Below, one piece after another: positions 1 to 8,542 of a stretch of 10,658 nucleotides of DNA. The position numbers were made by a program, and so were the translations under genes. The first letter of the stretch is position 1; the number at the start of each line of letters is the position of its first letter. Origin of the DNA: Euperipatoides rowelli (taxonomy: Eukaryota; Onychophora; Udeonychophora; Euonychophora; Peripatopsidae); the NCBI GenBank assembly GCA_003024985.2, contig PXIH01S0000237.1; one strand, written 5' to 3'. Under the pieces are notes generated by a model that worked only from the letters and a program-made list of their open reading frames with translations, ran no database searches and was not told the origin of the DNA.

Positions 1-682
<682 letters not shown>

Positions 683-1072
683 CTAAACCAACAATATACT
701 GTAGATGTAACAAATTAAAAATCTAAGACACAAACTGAAATATTCAAATATTTGAAAGTCTTGCAACTTCTTAAAAATCTTATTAAAAACCCAGCAGTTT
801 GTACATTATGTTAAGAATTTTATTAGTGATTTTTTTTTTTTGTCTTTATGGTGTTTATGTTGATGGTGCTTTGACTTCTGACTTAGTACTGCAATAATTA
901 TTTCAACTCAATCATTATACAAAATATTATTTCCTTATTTATTATTACTGTATAAAGCATAGTAGGCCTACTCGCTAATAATATTCAGTAAAACCTGGAT
1001 AAGATACAAGAATGAATAAAAAAAATAATACCTAATAAAACAGCAAAAAAGATTAAAAACTTTTATTTTTTT

Positions 1073-1210
1073 TCAAGACGTTAGCTTATTCATGAAGAGG
1101 AGTGATCTCACTGGGACATTAAGTTTGAAGTCTTCATGATCATCATTGGTACTTTCAAGATGGAGGTTCACGTTCATGGATCGCCAAAAGATTTCTATCT
1201 TGAGTTCTTT
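1073..1210 (-). other. Codon-like 138-bp patch, open on both strands, function unknown
   Basis: On the minus strand this frame is open for 45 codons between two stops, with an internal Met at 1177 starting MNVNLHLESTNDDHEDFK. The plus strand is also open for a similar length over nearly the same bases, including the segment MEVHVHGSPKDFYLEF. The composition is visibly less AT-rich than the surrounding intron. The minus-strand stop is followed at once by an A-rich run (minus sense), as seen at the 3' end of a retrotransposed copy. I see no convincing splice sites on either side and do not recognise a family. It may be the eroded end of a retroelement or processed copy, or chance. Confidence 0.2.
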
Positions 1211-1314
1211 TTAATACAGAAAATGTTTGTAGTCTTAATTTAATTTTTTTCACTGCCGGTACTATTATTATATTCTATCCACTGTCACTGTGCTTGACAA
1301 ATCTTAAAAAATCT

Positions 1315-1334
1315 ACATGCCCAGTTGGGCATGT
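1315..1334. repeat. Perfect 9-bp inverted repeat, 2-base loop
   Basis: The arms ACATGCCCA (1315-1323) and TGGGCATGT (1326-1334) are exact reverse complements separated by GT. A further GATGCCCAGG follows at about 1350, so the ATGCCCA word recurs locally. This is a small intronic palindrome of unknown origin. Confidence 0.6.
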
Positions 1335-1538
1335 TATTAAAATATATAGATGCCCAGGTTTTAAAACAGATGGCCAGAAAACACAAAAAGTTTGAGTTTT
1401 TAAAATGACATTTTTTTATAGCATAAGTCTAGAAATGATGTTCATTAACTTAAAATACCTTAAAAAGTATTTATCATAGAAAAAAATATATTTTTACTAG
1501 TGCAATGTAAAACATATTATGTCACATTTATAAAATTA

Positions 1539-1637
1539 CAGTGATCCCTCCATAGCAGGGCCTGATATAGGTTATGACATTGTTTTGTGCCATTATTTTG
1601 TCATCCAATGCTTAAAGGAGGCATAGGGATCAAACTG
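1539..1637. repeat. Imperfect long inverted repeat, about 100 bp
   Basis: Outer arms TGATCCCT (1542-1549) and AGGGATCA (1625-1632) pair perfectly. CAGT at 1539-1542 can pair with ACTG at 1634-1637 through a small bulge, and CTCC/GGAG and ATGACA/TGTCAT can pair further in. Together they suggest a roughly 100-base foldback with several interruptions. It could be a decayed MITE or a hairpin transcript, but the pairing is patchy and I do not claim a microRNA. Confidence 0.35.
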
Positions 1638-2476
1638 ATAATTTAGGAACATCTATCTCAATTATAGTGTAAATCATTAAAGTGGCTGCACTAAGATAAT
1701 TTCTAGAACAAGTTTTAATTCTGTGCATTGCCAAAAATCATCTCTCACAAGCAACTGTAATTGGAGAGACACAACACATGAGATCAACAATCACCAAAAT
1801 GTTAATATTTTCAGTCTGTGATTTTTAATTAAACAAGTAACTATAAGCCTATAGACTTTTATTATATCATTGTTTTCTGATTTTTTTTATTATTATTTTA
1901 TGAACAGTTATTTTAAAGTACACCATTCTTCAATAATATTCCTTTGATCATCTTCTTGCAATAAAGCCTAGGCTACTGTATGATCAAAATGTTTGCCAAG
2001 TTTTAAAAAACTGACAAGCTTTTTGTTAAGTGGCCAGAAAAAAAAATAAAAAACTTGAAGTGGTTCAGTTGAAAAAACAAAACTGTTCAATGAAATGAAG
2101 TCCAATACGGTACCTTTAAAATTTACAATTGAGTCTTAATCGGTTTCTCCCCTCTATAGATATTTTTGCAATTGAACATGAAATATTAAAGGATGTTTTA
2201 AAAAGCAATGAATATCCAATTTAAATTAAACCAAAAATTTTCAATTTAATTAAAAATATTATGTTTGTAGGAATGTCTTAAATAATAGTAGGTTACTATT
2301 TTTTTTCTTATTTTATTCTTTATTTTTGGAATTTACTTTCTGTGACTTGCAAAAGTCGAATTACACATGCGTAATGGAAGCACACAAAATATTTAGGCCT
2401 ATATCCTCACCCCTTCTATGTTTAGCAGTTAAACCTAATCTTAGTAAATTTTAATTTTTTTTTTTTTTATATTCTA

Positions 2477-2513
2477 AAACTATTTTCCATGATCTATTTT
2501 CTGAAAATAGTTT
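2477..2513. repeat. 11-bp perfect inverted repeat with 15-base loop
   Basis: AAACTATTTTC (2477-2487) and GAAAATAGTTT (2503-2513) are exact reverse complements. Pairing continues imperfectly outward through CTA and TAG-ending flanks. A second, nested 8-bp hairpin (CTATTTTC/GAAAATAG) uses part of the loop, so two alternative folds exist. AT-rich palindromes like this can arise by chance or mark decayed MITEs. Confidence 0.5.
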
Positions 2514-3327
2514 AAAATTAGAACAATTTACAAATAGAACTGCCAACACTCATAGTAAAACAACATAATTAAATTTAATTGCTTCTATAAAACAAAAGTT
2601 GAAAAATATTCAGGGTGCAATTCCGCTATCTTGATTAGCCTACCTGAATTTGTATCATTACATGTGCATGATATACTGTACATGAGCAAGTGAGCGGTTT
2701 GCGCATTACTTTGTAGACATTAACGTTGTTCTTTGCTTAATTAAAAACTAAAAAAAAAAAGTATATTTTATTGTCTAATTTCTCATTTACTATTAAACTA
2801 TGTTCATGGGAGTTAGGTTAGGTTAAGGTTAAGATAAACGTTAGAAATTTAATATGTTTGCATTATTATAGGTGAGATTTTAACAAGATTAATGAAAAGT
2901 AGTCTTTGATGTCGTAAATATGTGTTGGATTCTACTGATGTCATTAATAATCAAGTACGTGGAACTTAAATAAATATTCGTAATTCTAAATTAAAAAAAA
3001 TAGTTGCCTACAGAAATAATAAAGAAAACAAAACATTCATGTATAAATATTTCAAGATTATTTCAAAGTTCAAACATACTGTATGCATGAATATGAAGAT
3101 TCTATGGTATCTCAAGTTCATAACAAGCAACACTTTTGACCTCACTATCTTAACCTCTTATAATAAATTTACTAAGAAGTCTGGATATTAAAGGGCAACT
3201 ACAACAAATCGCAAGTGTATGTAGTGAACTGTTGGAATGTTTTCAGATCATGTCATTTTAATTTTAAAGGTAAAACGAACTCTAGGTATGCTTTCAACAT
3301 TAAAAAAAAAAAACATGCCTTTGGGGA

Positions 3328-3337
3328 GGGGGGGGGG
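3328..3337. repeat. Homopolymer G run (10)
   Basis: Ten consecutive G bases, preceded by GGGGA, stand out in a strongly AT-rich intron. Similar C runs occur at 8994-9009 and 9962-9971. The exact length is uncertain because such runs are prone to sequencing and assembly error. Confidence 0.7.
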
Positions 3338-3972
3338 CATTTTGTAGAAACTTTAAATGCCCAGACTGAATTTTTATATGCTCGGGCAAAGGATTTGTAG
3401 AGCACTAAAGGAATTTTGTGGTGAGGCAATATATTTAAAATTTTGTCAAAATGATCCTAAATGAAATATTAGATAGCCTATATGGTGAGGCACACACACA
3501 TATCAAATTCAACTTTTTAAAAAAAAAATGGCCTTCATTAATCTTCTTATTTCGTTCCTTTTTCTTTGAGTAATCAAAGTGGCTACATGTTTGCAAGCCC
3601 TGATAATATAGTAAACTATGATTTTTAGTTTTATATTGTATATGTATTTAGAAAATTATAAATAGTTAATTCTAACCTAACGTTAATTAAGGGGACTAAG
3701 TCAGTGTTGTACAACTTATTTTCCAAATCACCAAATTCAAAGCAACAAAAAAAAAATCAAAATTTTTGCCATATTTTTATTTATTTGCTAAGATTTGATA
3801 AAAATAAATAATAATAACAACTTATTAATTTTTGGCCTAATTCACCACACATTGGTGGCCATTGTGTCAAATGTGGCAAATGGCGATCAGGTAGACAACA
3901 AAGGGCTAAATTGATTACATTAAAAATATACTAAACTATCCTTTACAAAATAATAATTTAATACGGTAATAC

Positions 3973-4171
3973 CTAACTTAACTTCGCCATCCATTGTTAA
4001 AAGTACATTTCCTGCTTTAAGATCCCTGTGGATCACATGGTTTCCATGAAGAAAGACTAAGGCTTCAATCATCTCATGACAAATGTATCGAATCATTCTT
4101 TCTGTCAAGGGTTTTTCCAGGTCAACCATGATGCTATCTACAGCTCCACCACCACAAAATTCAAGCATCAT
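3973..4171 (-). CDS. STK10/SLK: SLK/STK10-like kinase, internal exon: hinge to catalytic loop
   Basis: This 199-base internal exon codes for 66 residues plus one base. It opens with MMLEFC, the kinase hinge, and GGAVD, the family's substitute for helix D glycines. It continues through an LTE...EALVFLH helix E and the catalytic loop HRDLKAGN, with Asp at residue 50 and Asn at 55, then [11 protein letters not shown]. The same order is found in SLK and STK10 (human STK10 reads IEFCPGGAVD and [10 protein letters not shown]), and AGN after HRDLK marks Ste20-type kinases. The first ATG is not a start codon: it follows the splice acceptor TTTTATTAG (AG at 4173-4172). The donor is TTAG|GTATTA at 3973/3972, phase 1. 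The enzyme transfers phosphate from ATP to Ser/Thr on cytoskeletal and cortical substrates in known relatives. No stop or missing catalytic residue is seen, so the gene looks functional. Confidence 0.95.
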
Positions 4172-4539
4172 CTAATAAAATATAAATAAAATTATGTTAA
4201 ATATTTTTTTAAAAAATATTAAATAATAGACATCAAAAGTAGCCTAGAGTAGAGCACAAAAATTCGAAACAGCATGAAAATGCCAATGACTAAAATTTAC
4301 AAAAATAAAAATGATCAAAGTTGGCTCTCAAAATAATACCATAATTGTGTCAATTCTAGCATTAGCATTCATCTAATTTTGCCTAAACCATGCCTAAAAA
4401 GCTCACCATATATAGCCTAAACTTAATTTCAGTTTTATTTTTGAACAAAAATATTTTGATTTTAAATGTGATTGAAAATTAATTCTCCTTTCTCTAAAAT
4501 TAAGTTACCTAAACTGTTTAATGACTCACTAGCAAATAC

Positions 4540-4554
4540 GCCTGTTACACGGGC
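4540..4554 (-). terminator. Helitron 3'-terminal hairpin
   Basis: On the plus strand this reads GCCTGTTACACGGGC: a 5-bp stem (4540-4544 with 4550-4554, one T-G wobble or, on the other strand, an A-C mismatch) and a 5-base loop TTACA. It is placed 7 bases before the CTAG end at 4529-4532. In Helitrons this structure signals the end of rolling-circle strand transfer. It is a transposition terminator, not a transcription terminator. Confidence 0.72.
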
Positions 4555-4575
4555 ATCAAACATTTTCTAAAATTG

Positions 4576-4600
4576 GTTCCTAGATGGCGCTGTTAATGGC
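4576..4600 (-). repeat. Duplicated Helitron 5' subterminal motif (first copy)
   Basis: This 25-base stretch, with core TAGATGGCGCTGTTA, matches 4963-4987 near the element's 5' end at 22 of 25 positions. On the minus strand it reads as the AACAGCGCCATCTA motif. Finding the 5' subterminal sequence right beside the 3' hairpin suggests an internal duplication, or two elements arranged head to tail of which only part remains. Confidence 0.7.
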
Positions 4601-4622
4601 TTTAAAACACGGCTTCGAATAA

Positions 4623-4667
4623 GCCTGTTACACGGGTATCAAACATTTTTAAGCCTGTTACACGGGA
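4623..4667 (-). repeat. Two internal copies of the Helitron terminal hairpin
   Basis: The words GCCTGTTACACGGGT (4623-4637) and GCCTGTTACACGGGA (4653-4667) each match the terminal hairpin at 14 of 15 bases, and are followed by TATC and ATC. They stand 30 bases apart. The outer closing C is lost in both, which weakens the stem by one pair. Neither is followed on its CTAG side by the CTRR end, so they look like duplicated or bypassed ends. Confidence 0.72.
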
Positions 4668-4671
4668 ATCC

Positions 4672-4693
4672 CTCACTCACTCACTCTCTCTCT
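4672..4693. repeat. CTCA/CT simple repeat inside the Helitron
   Basis: A tract of CTCACTCACTCA followed by alternating CT directly follows the third hairpin copy. A closely similar tract recurs at 4869-4904 after another hairpin variant. CTCA-rich simple repeats next to end hairpins are a visible part of this element's repeating unit. Confidence 0.75.
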
Positions 4694-4770
4694 AGTGTAC
4701 TTGTATGCAGGATCTTGGAGATGGGCTCAATCAGACCACATCGCGCGTGCACACGCTCAGACTTCCCTAA

Positions 4771-4785
4771 GCCCATTAAACGGGC
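4771..4785 (-). repeat. Diverged hairpin copy inside the Helitron
   Basis: GCCCATTAAACGGGC keeps a perfect GCCC/GGGC stem while the loop has changed relative to the terminal hairpin. Preservation of pairing despite base changes hints that the structure was once under selection, though four pairs are little evidence. Confidence 0.55.
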
Positions 4786-4851
4786 ACAAATCAAATCATG
4801 ACTCATGAGCATTTTATTCAAACCAATTAAATCATGGCATTACATTTTTAT

Positions 4852-4866
4852 GCCAGTAACACAGGC
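4852..4866 (-). repeat. Diverged hairpin copy starting a second repeat unit
   Basis: GCCAGTAACACAGGC, extended by TG and CA on the outside (4851-4867), pairs as TGCC/GGCA. It is followed by ATC and a CTCA/CT tract (4869-4904), the same order as at 4653-4693 about 199 bases earlier. This indicates a tandem duplication inside the element. Confidence 0.6.
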
Positions 4867-4868
4867 AT

Positions 4869-4904
4869 CACTCACTCACTATCTCTCTCTCTCACACACA
4901 CATA
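4869..4904. repeat. CTCA/CT/CA simple repeat inside the Helitron
   Basis: CACTCACTCACT is followed by a CT run and then a CA run. It parallels the tract at 4672-4693 and lies in the same position relative to a hairpin variant. Confidence 0.75.
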
Positions 4905-4962
4905 AGAATTATGATTCTCAATCCTTAGTTCCCGGGCCAATAAGCCTAAGTTCCTAAAAATA

Positions 4963-4987
4963 GTTCATAGATGGCGCTGTTACCGGC
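4963..4987 (-). repeat. Helitron 5' subterminal motif (second copy)
   Basis: This is the counterpart of 4576-4600, about 35 bases inside the TC end. The core TAGATGGCGCTGTTA is identical in both copies; differences are at one flanking base and at two bases before GGC. Confidence 0.7.
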
Positions 4988-6651
4988 TTCGGGAGATGAT
5001 CAATTGCTATTAGTATATAGGATTCTCTAACATTAAAATTTAAGACAAAAATAACAATTTTTAATTCAGATTTTTAAACCTTCAGTAAATTACTATAAGA
5101 TTTCAATATTATTGTACAACAACATTAATTATTACCTTACATATGGCAAAATTATATTATTGTATTTTGTTTCCTTTTTTTTTTTTGTAAATGGAAAAAT
5201 CAACATAACAACTGGCCAAAGATTTAGAATCAAATATCATACATATTTTACCTTTTTCTTTAAAATAATAATGCTGATTAATTTAACTTTGATGGAATTT
5301 TATTGGCAAAACCTTTATTCATTATTAAATAATATCCACATTTAAGTAGTCAAAATATAAAATAACTAGATCTTTGTTAGCTAGATAATGATATTCTATA
5401 AAGGTTTCAAAATTATTTTCAGGCTAATAATATTTAATTAAAATAATTTTATCACATAGGAATTTGCAGTAAGGGAATAAGGCAGTATCATTAACTCAGA
5501 ACAAATGGTTGTACTGTATTAAAATCAAATGATGAAAAAAAAAATGTGAGGGGGAGTGTAAAGTCTAAACTTTGTTAAATGATAAACTAAACTGCAATGT
5601 GGGATTCACTTAATTTTTTATTCAAATGGAAATCCATCATCCTTGACAAAATGTGGTGGATGAATATGATTGTTAGTGTGTGGATTTTGCTCATTATTTC
5701 TTTGGAAATATTTTGTATTTAAAACTTGGATTAAATTTTCAAATGCAACTAGGCCTACTATTGGAAATATCAATTTTTTTAGTATATCTAGACTACCATG
5801 ATCATATCGTTTTAGATTTTTTTTTTTTTTAATATTGTCACTCTAAAATAAATTCAGAACAGCAAAATATTGAATAGGAGAAAGAATGTGGACAGTTTTT
5901 ATTTTTTTAAGAATAAAATTTAAATGAATGTCTCAAAACTTCTTTATCTTAAATCAAGCCTGTGTTCATTGGAGCTGCTTAAAATTATGAATTTATATTA
6001 ATATACTTGCATAACAAATAAAACTATTACTGTAGAGAGACTAGCCTACAGTATTACTAAATATATATTTAAAAAATAAATAAAAAGCAAAAATACATTT
6101 AATATTATGGATAATAGGCTACCACTGCCATAAATCGATGAAGAATCTACAATATATTTTAACAAAAGAAAAATCCATGTTCTTTACAATATAATTTAAA
6201 TTGTACATTCTTGTAAAAAAAGTGTGAAATATCTTTTGCAAATACAGTATCTTGGGAAAGGCAGGTAGGTTAACATTAACAATGGGTAAACTTGCTAAAA
6301 TAATATACTTCAGACCAGTGCATTGGAGCCAGGGTGTTGGAGTGCTCCTTAGCTACAGTACCCTTCTAAGTAGGCTACTTTACTAGCTTCGCTCTGGCTG
6401 CCCTTTGGCTTCAGAATAGAAAAATAAAACTAATTTGTTTATTTAGTTAGCCTATTTTATACTTTTGATAAATTTGTATCTATTTTTAAATATTTTTTTT
6501 TTTTAACATTAAAAGAAATTTTAAATTGTATATCAGAGGGATGTCTTTTTTGCATATTTGCAGTAAAAATAAATAGAAAGAAAAACTTAATGAGGCAGCT
6601 GGAGATGTGAAAATGTCACAGTATTTTTCAGCTTCAGCTCCAGAAAAATAT

Positions 6652-6668
6652 GGCTGCTTCAAGCAGCC
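6652..6668. repeat. Perfect 8-bp inverted repeat in a GGAGC-rich patch
   Basis: GGCTGCTT (6652-6659) and AAGCAGCC (6661-6668) pair around a single C. It sits among CAGCTTCAGCTCCAG and GCTCCAACTC words, and a CTCCAA...TTGGAG pair follows at about 6672-6695. The patch looks like part of a dispersed, degenerate repeat built on GGAGCT-type units. Confidence 0.5.
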
Positions 6669-7327
6669 CTAGCTCCAACTCTAGACTAATTGGAGTATAA
6701 AGCTCATTTTTTTAAATTATAATACATTTGTTTTTTTTAAGTAGGCTATGTTAATAAACTTTTTATTTATTTTTTAAAGACATTCATTTGTTAATTGACA
6801 AGCTTATTATAATAGTTTATATGAAATTGTATAGATTAAACGTTTGGAACAATATGTGGGGTTTTCCCCTAAATCTCTGAAGTGAGCAGATGTAGAAATT
6901 GTTGAATTTGGCAACAATGATCTATGAGGTCCCAATGTGCATCTTACTCTGCAATATGAGTGTCTGAAGGTTAAGTTGGAGATAGTATGGGTCGCTCTAT
7001 ATAAATATATACTATATATGCAAAGTTCAAAACTCTGGTTCATAGAAAGGTTATAGACATCACATTGGATATTAAGTAGGCTACGGTAACCTACAAGATT
7101 CTTACCCACAATATAGGTCTACAGTATATGCATACCCGGTACTTAAAGTTACAAAGCATTTTAGCCTTTTAAGGATATTCAAGTTTTATGTTCGTTTTTT
7201 AAACATATACAATTTATTATGAAATTTTTAGAAGTGTTAAAAAGGCAGTGTTTTTAATTTAAATTAACTAAGTTATAAGAAAAAATATATATTTTTTAAT
7301 CTTTTTTTTTTTTTTAAAGTTAAAGAG

Positions 7328-7344
7328 GTAGCCTAGTAGGCTAC
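7328..7344. repeat. Perfect 8-bp inverted repeat GTAGCCTA / TAGGCTAC
   Basis: GTAGCCTA and TAGGCTAC flank a single G. It is a doubled form of the TAGGCTAC / TAGGCCTA words scattered over the window. It directly precedes the CCAGGTTGTTCGGGTCAA sequence that may mark the edge of a piggyBac-like remnant. Confidence 0.6.
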
Positions 7345-7505
7345 ATTACCAGGTTGTTCGGGTCAATCTAACCCAAAAATAAAATTTTTTACAAAATATT
7401 AAAAAAAAAAAAAAAAACTTGTATAATTCAAATAACATAATCAATATTCAAATGCATTCAGTTGCAGTTAGGTTTGTCAAATTGTATGATGCAATAATAA
7501 TTGTA

Positions 7506-7530
7506 CGATTCAATATTAATTTATGAATCG
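7506..7530. repeat. 7-bp inverted repeat CGATTCA / TGAATCG
   Basis: CGATTCA (7506-7512) and TGAATCG (7524-7530) are exact reverse complements around an AT-only loop. The surrounding 7480-7560 also holds several variants of ATTGNATGATG and GATTCAA, suggesting an eroded local repeat. It lies upstream of the broken frame at 7664. Confidence 0.4.
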
Positions 7531-7663
7531 ATAATTGGATGATGAAATTCAAATTCATTGCACTGTAGGCTATATAGGCCTATAGTTTTCAAAATCGATT
7601 CAGTTGTATTTGAAACTTGTCACTTAACACTTGCAAATAATATAAATTCACACCACAATCACC

Positions 7664-7899
7664 ATGCCTAAAGGATTAACTATTGAACAAAAGGCATCAT
7701 TGCTAAACACTTATGTGGATTCTGAAATTATTAGTGAAATAGAAGATAACCCTAACATATTGATAATGATTAATAATAAGATTAGTGAAAGAAATTTTGA
7801 TAGTACAGTATAAGTACCGGTAGTAATGAAAATGATGGTCAAAGTGAACAATCAGCGATTGAGCCTAATAAAAATGTACAGTATATTATTCAAAAATGA
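7664..7899 (+). pseudogene. Broken small reading frame, protein-like start, unknown family
   Basis: The ATG at 7664 sits in the strong context CACCATGCC and opens a 49-codon frame beginning MPKGLTIEQKASLLNTYV and ending with a stop at 7811-7813. It includes an acidic stretch, SEIISEIEDNPN. After the stop, the frame two bases over is open from about 7814 to a stop at 7897-7899 and reads as a hydrophilic, acidic segment (NENDGQSEQSAIEPNKN). Two abutting protein-like segments in different frames suggest one decayed coding region with an indel near 7800-7820. An acidic N-terminus is common in piggyBac-type transposases, which fits the flanks, but I do not recognise the sequence. It may also be chance. 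Confidence 0.33.
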
Positions 7900-8358
7900 A
7901 AAAATTGTTTGAAGGAAAACTGCTATTCCCCAGTGACATTATCAGGCAGAAGACCTTACTTTTCTTTTTATCGACCTTCTTAAAATTTAATAAACCGCTT
8001 GAAAGATAAAATGTTTTTGCTCTCTTTTTTTTTTAAATGAATGCATACATCATATTGTTAGTTACATTTTTCTCATACAGATAGTGTATGTGTAAATGTT
8101 TGAACCCAGGAGGTTAATATGCACAGAAATTATGCATAGTTTAATTGTTTTCAGACACAATCCATTCTACAAAATTCAGAAAAGAAAAAAAGCCTAACAA
8201 AAATGCACCCCCTACTTTTGGGATAACATAGAAATCCATATATCGGTACAGTAATGTCAAACCAAAAGATCTTTGCAACTTATTAGACAATTATGATAGT
8301 GTTATGTGTGGATTACTGATGATAATTTTACTCACAATTCATTTTTTTTACTTTTAAG

Positions 8359-8429
8359 ATCACGAGAGTAAATTAATTTCTTGTATGATAAGATCAGGAC
8401 TGACTGAAGAACACTCATGATCTCTACAG
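8359..8429 (+). other. Possible non-coding exon bounded by splice-like signals
   Basis: A T-rich run followed by TTTTAAG (AG at 8357-8358) resembles an acceptor, and 71 bases later CTACAG|GTAAGA is a near-perfect donor (GT at 8430-8431). All three frames contain a stop within the interval, so it would be untranslated or a long non-coding RNA exon on the strand opposite the kinase gene. Splice-like pairs arise by chance in AT-rich DNA, so this is weak. Confidence 0.2.
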
Positions 8430-8542
8430 GTAAGAAATTTGGTCCACAAATGAACTTATTAAAAAATTGAATACGAGTAGAAAATTAACAAAGGCCTAGA
8501 TCACACATATAGCAAGAGTAATATTTTATGTGATAATTTAGG

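Larger units (their letters stand above)
4529..5022 (-). mobile_element. Non-autonomous Helitron-like element (494 bp)
   Basis: Read on the minus strand, the element begins TCCTATATACTAATAGCA at 5022 and ends in a hairpin followed by CTAG at 4532-4529. The base before it is A and the base after it is T, with no target-site duplication, exactly as for canonical rolling-circle Helitrons (5' TC, 3' CTRR, insertion between A and T). The terminal hairpin lies 7 bases inside the CTAG end. No Rep/helicase frame is present, so it can only have moved with help from an autonomous relative. It is GC-richer than the surrounding intron and carries two CT/CA simple-repeat tracts and several internal copies of its own end motifs. 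It lies 357 bp upstream of the kinase exon, in the same orientation as the gene. No second copy is visible to prove mobility. Confidence 0.78.
5023..7345. other. AT-rich intron stretch without a recognised gene
   Basis: I see no supported exon here. The short open frames have low-complexity or non-protein-like translations. Two less AT-rich patches stand out: 6310-6420 and 6590-6700, which contain repeated GGAGC/GCTCC and CAGCT words and the palindrome at 6652-6668. The segment 6830-7110 is also less AT-rich but gives no recognisable protein on either strand. TAGGCTAC and TACAGTA words are frequent between 6030 and 7130. Confidence 0.6.
7346..8117 (+). mobile_element. Possible degenerate piggyBac-like remnant
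   Basis: The left part reads TTACCAGGTTGTTCGGGTC, followed by AATCTAACCC; GGGTCAA...ACCC motifs behind a TTAACC-like edge resemble the ends I associate with piggyBac-like elements of animals. At the right, CTGGGTTCAA on the opposite strand lies just inside a TTAA at 8114-8117, giving a rough inverted match (C-GGGT-CAA). Between them is a short frame with a good start context at 7664 that soon breaks. The termini are poorly matched and the left TTAA is absent or mutated, so this is a hypothesis. No transposase catalytic motif is visible. Confidence 0.27.

Noticed and set aside
2811-2833. TTAGG-like telomere repeat (GTTAGGTTAGG and variants)
   Set aside because: Only two or three irregular units; far too short for telomeric or subtelomeric sequence.
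3215-3400. Plus-strand open frame of 61 codons
   Set aside because: It crosses an A run and a 10-G run, gives a low-complexity KKKK/GGG product, and has no splice or homology support.
3920-3972. Extension of the kinase exon past the donor at 3973
   Set aside because: The frame stays open, but the residues after KL (GITVLNYY) do not match the invariant ADFG, while the splice donor and the exon at 570-642 restore it.
5112-5345. Plus-strand open frame of 77 codons
   Set aside because: The translation is an AT-driven string of Asn, Ile, Leu, Phe and Tyr, as expected from AT-rich non-coding DNA.
6807-7109. Minus-strand open frame of 100 codons in the kinase gene's orientation
   Set aside because: It begins with GTG rather than ATG and shows no recognisable domain or motif. 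I also tested it as part of an exon and found no family match.
7105-7170. Minus-strand sequence ending LW before a GTAAGA donor, as expected for the exon preceding 4171
   Set aside because: The donor and the Leu-Trp end fit, but the residues before it do not resemble the SLK/STK10 HPNIV...DAFY segment, so the match is probably chance.
7641-7647. TATAAAT as a promoter for the frame at 7664
   Set aside because: It lies only about 20 bases before the ATG, so transcription would be expected to start at or after the start codon; in AT-rich DNA this word is common by chance.
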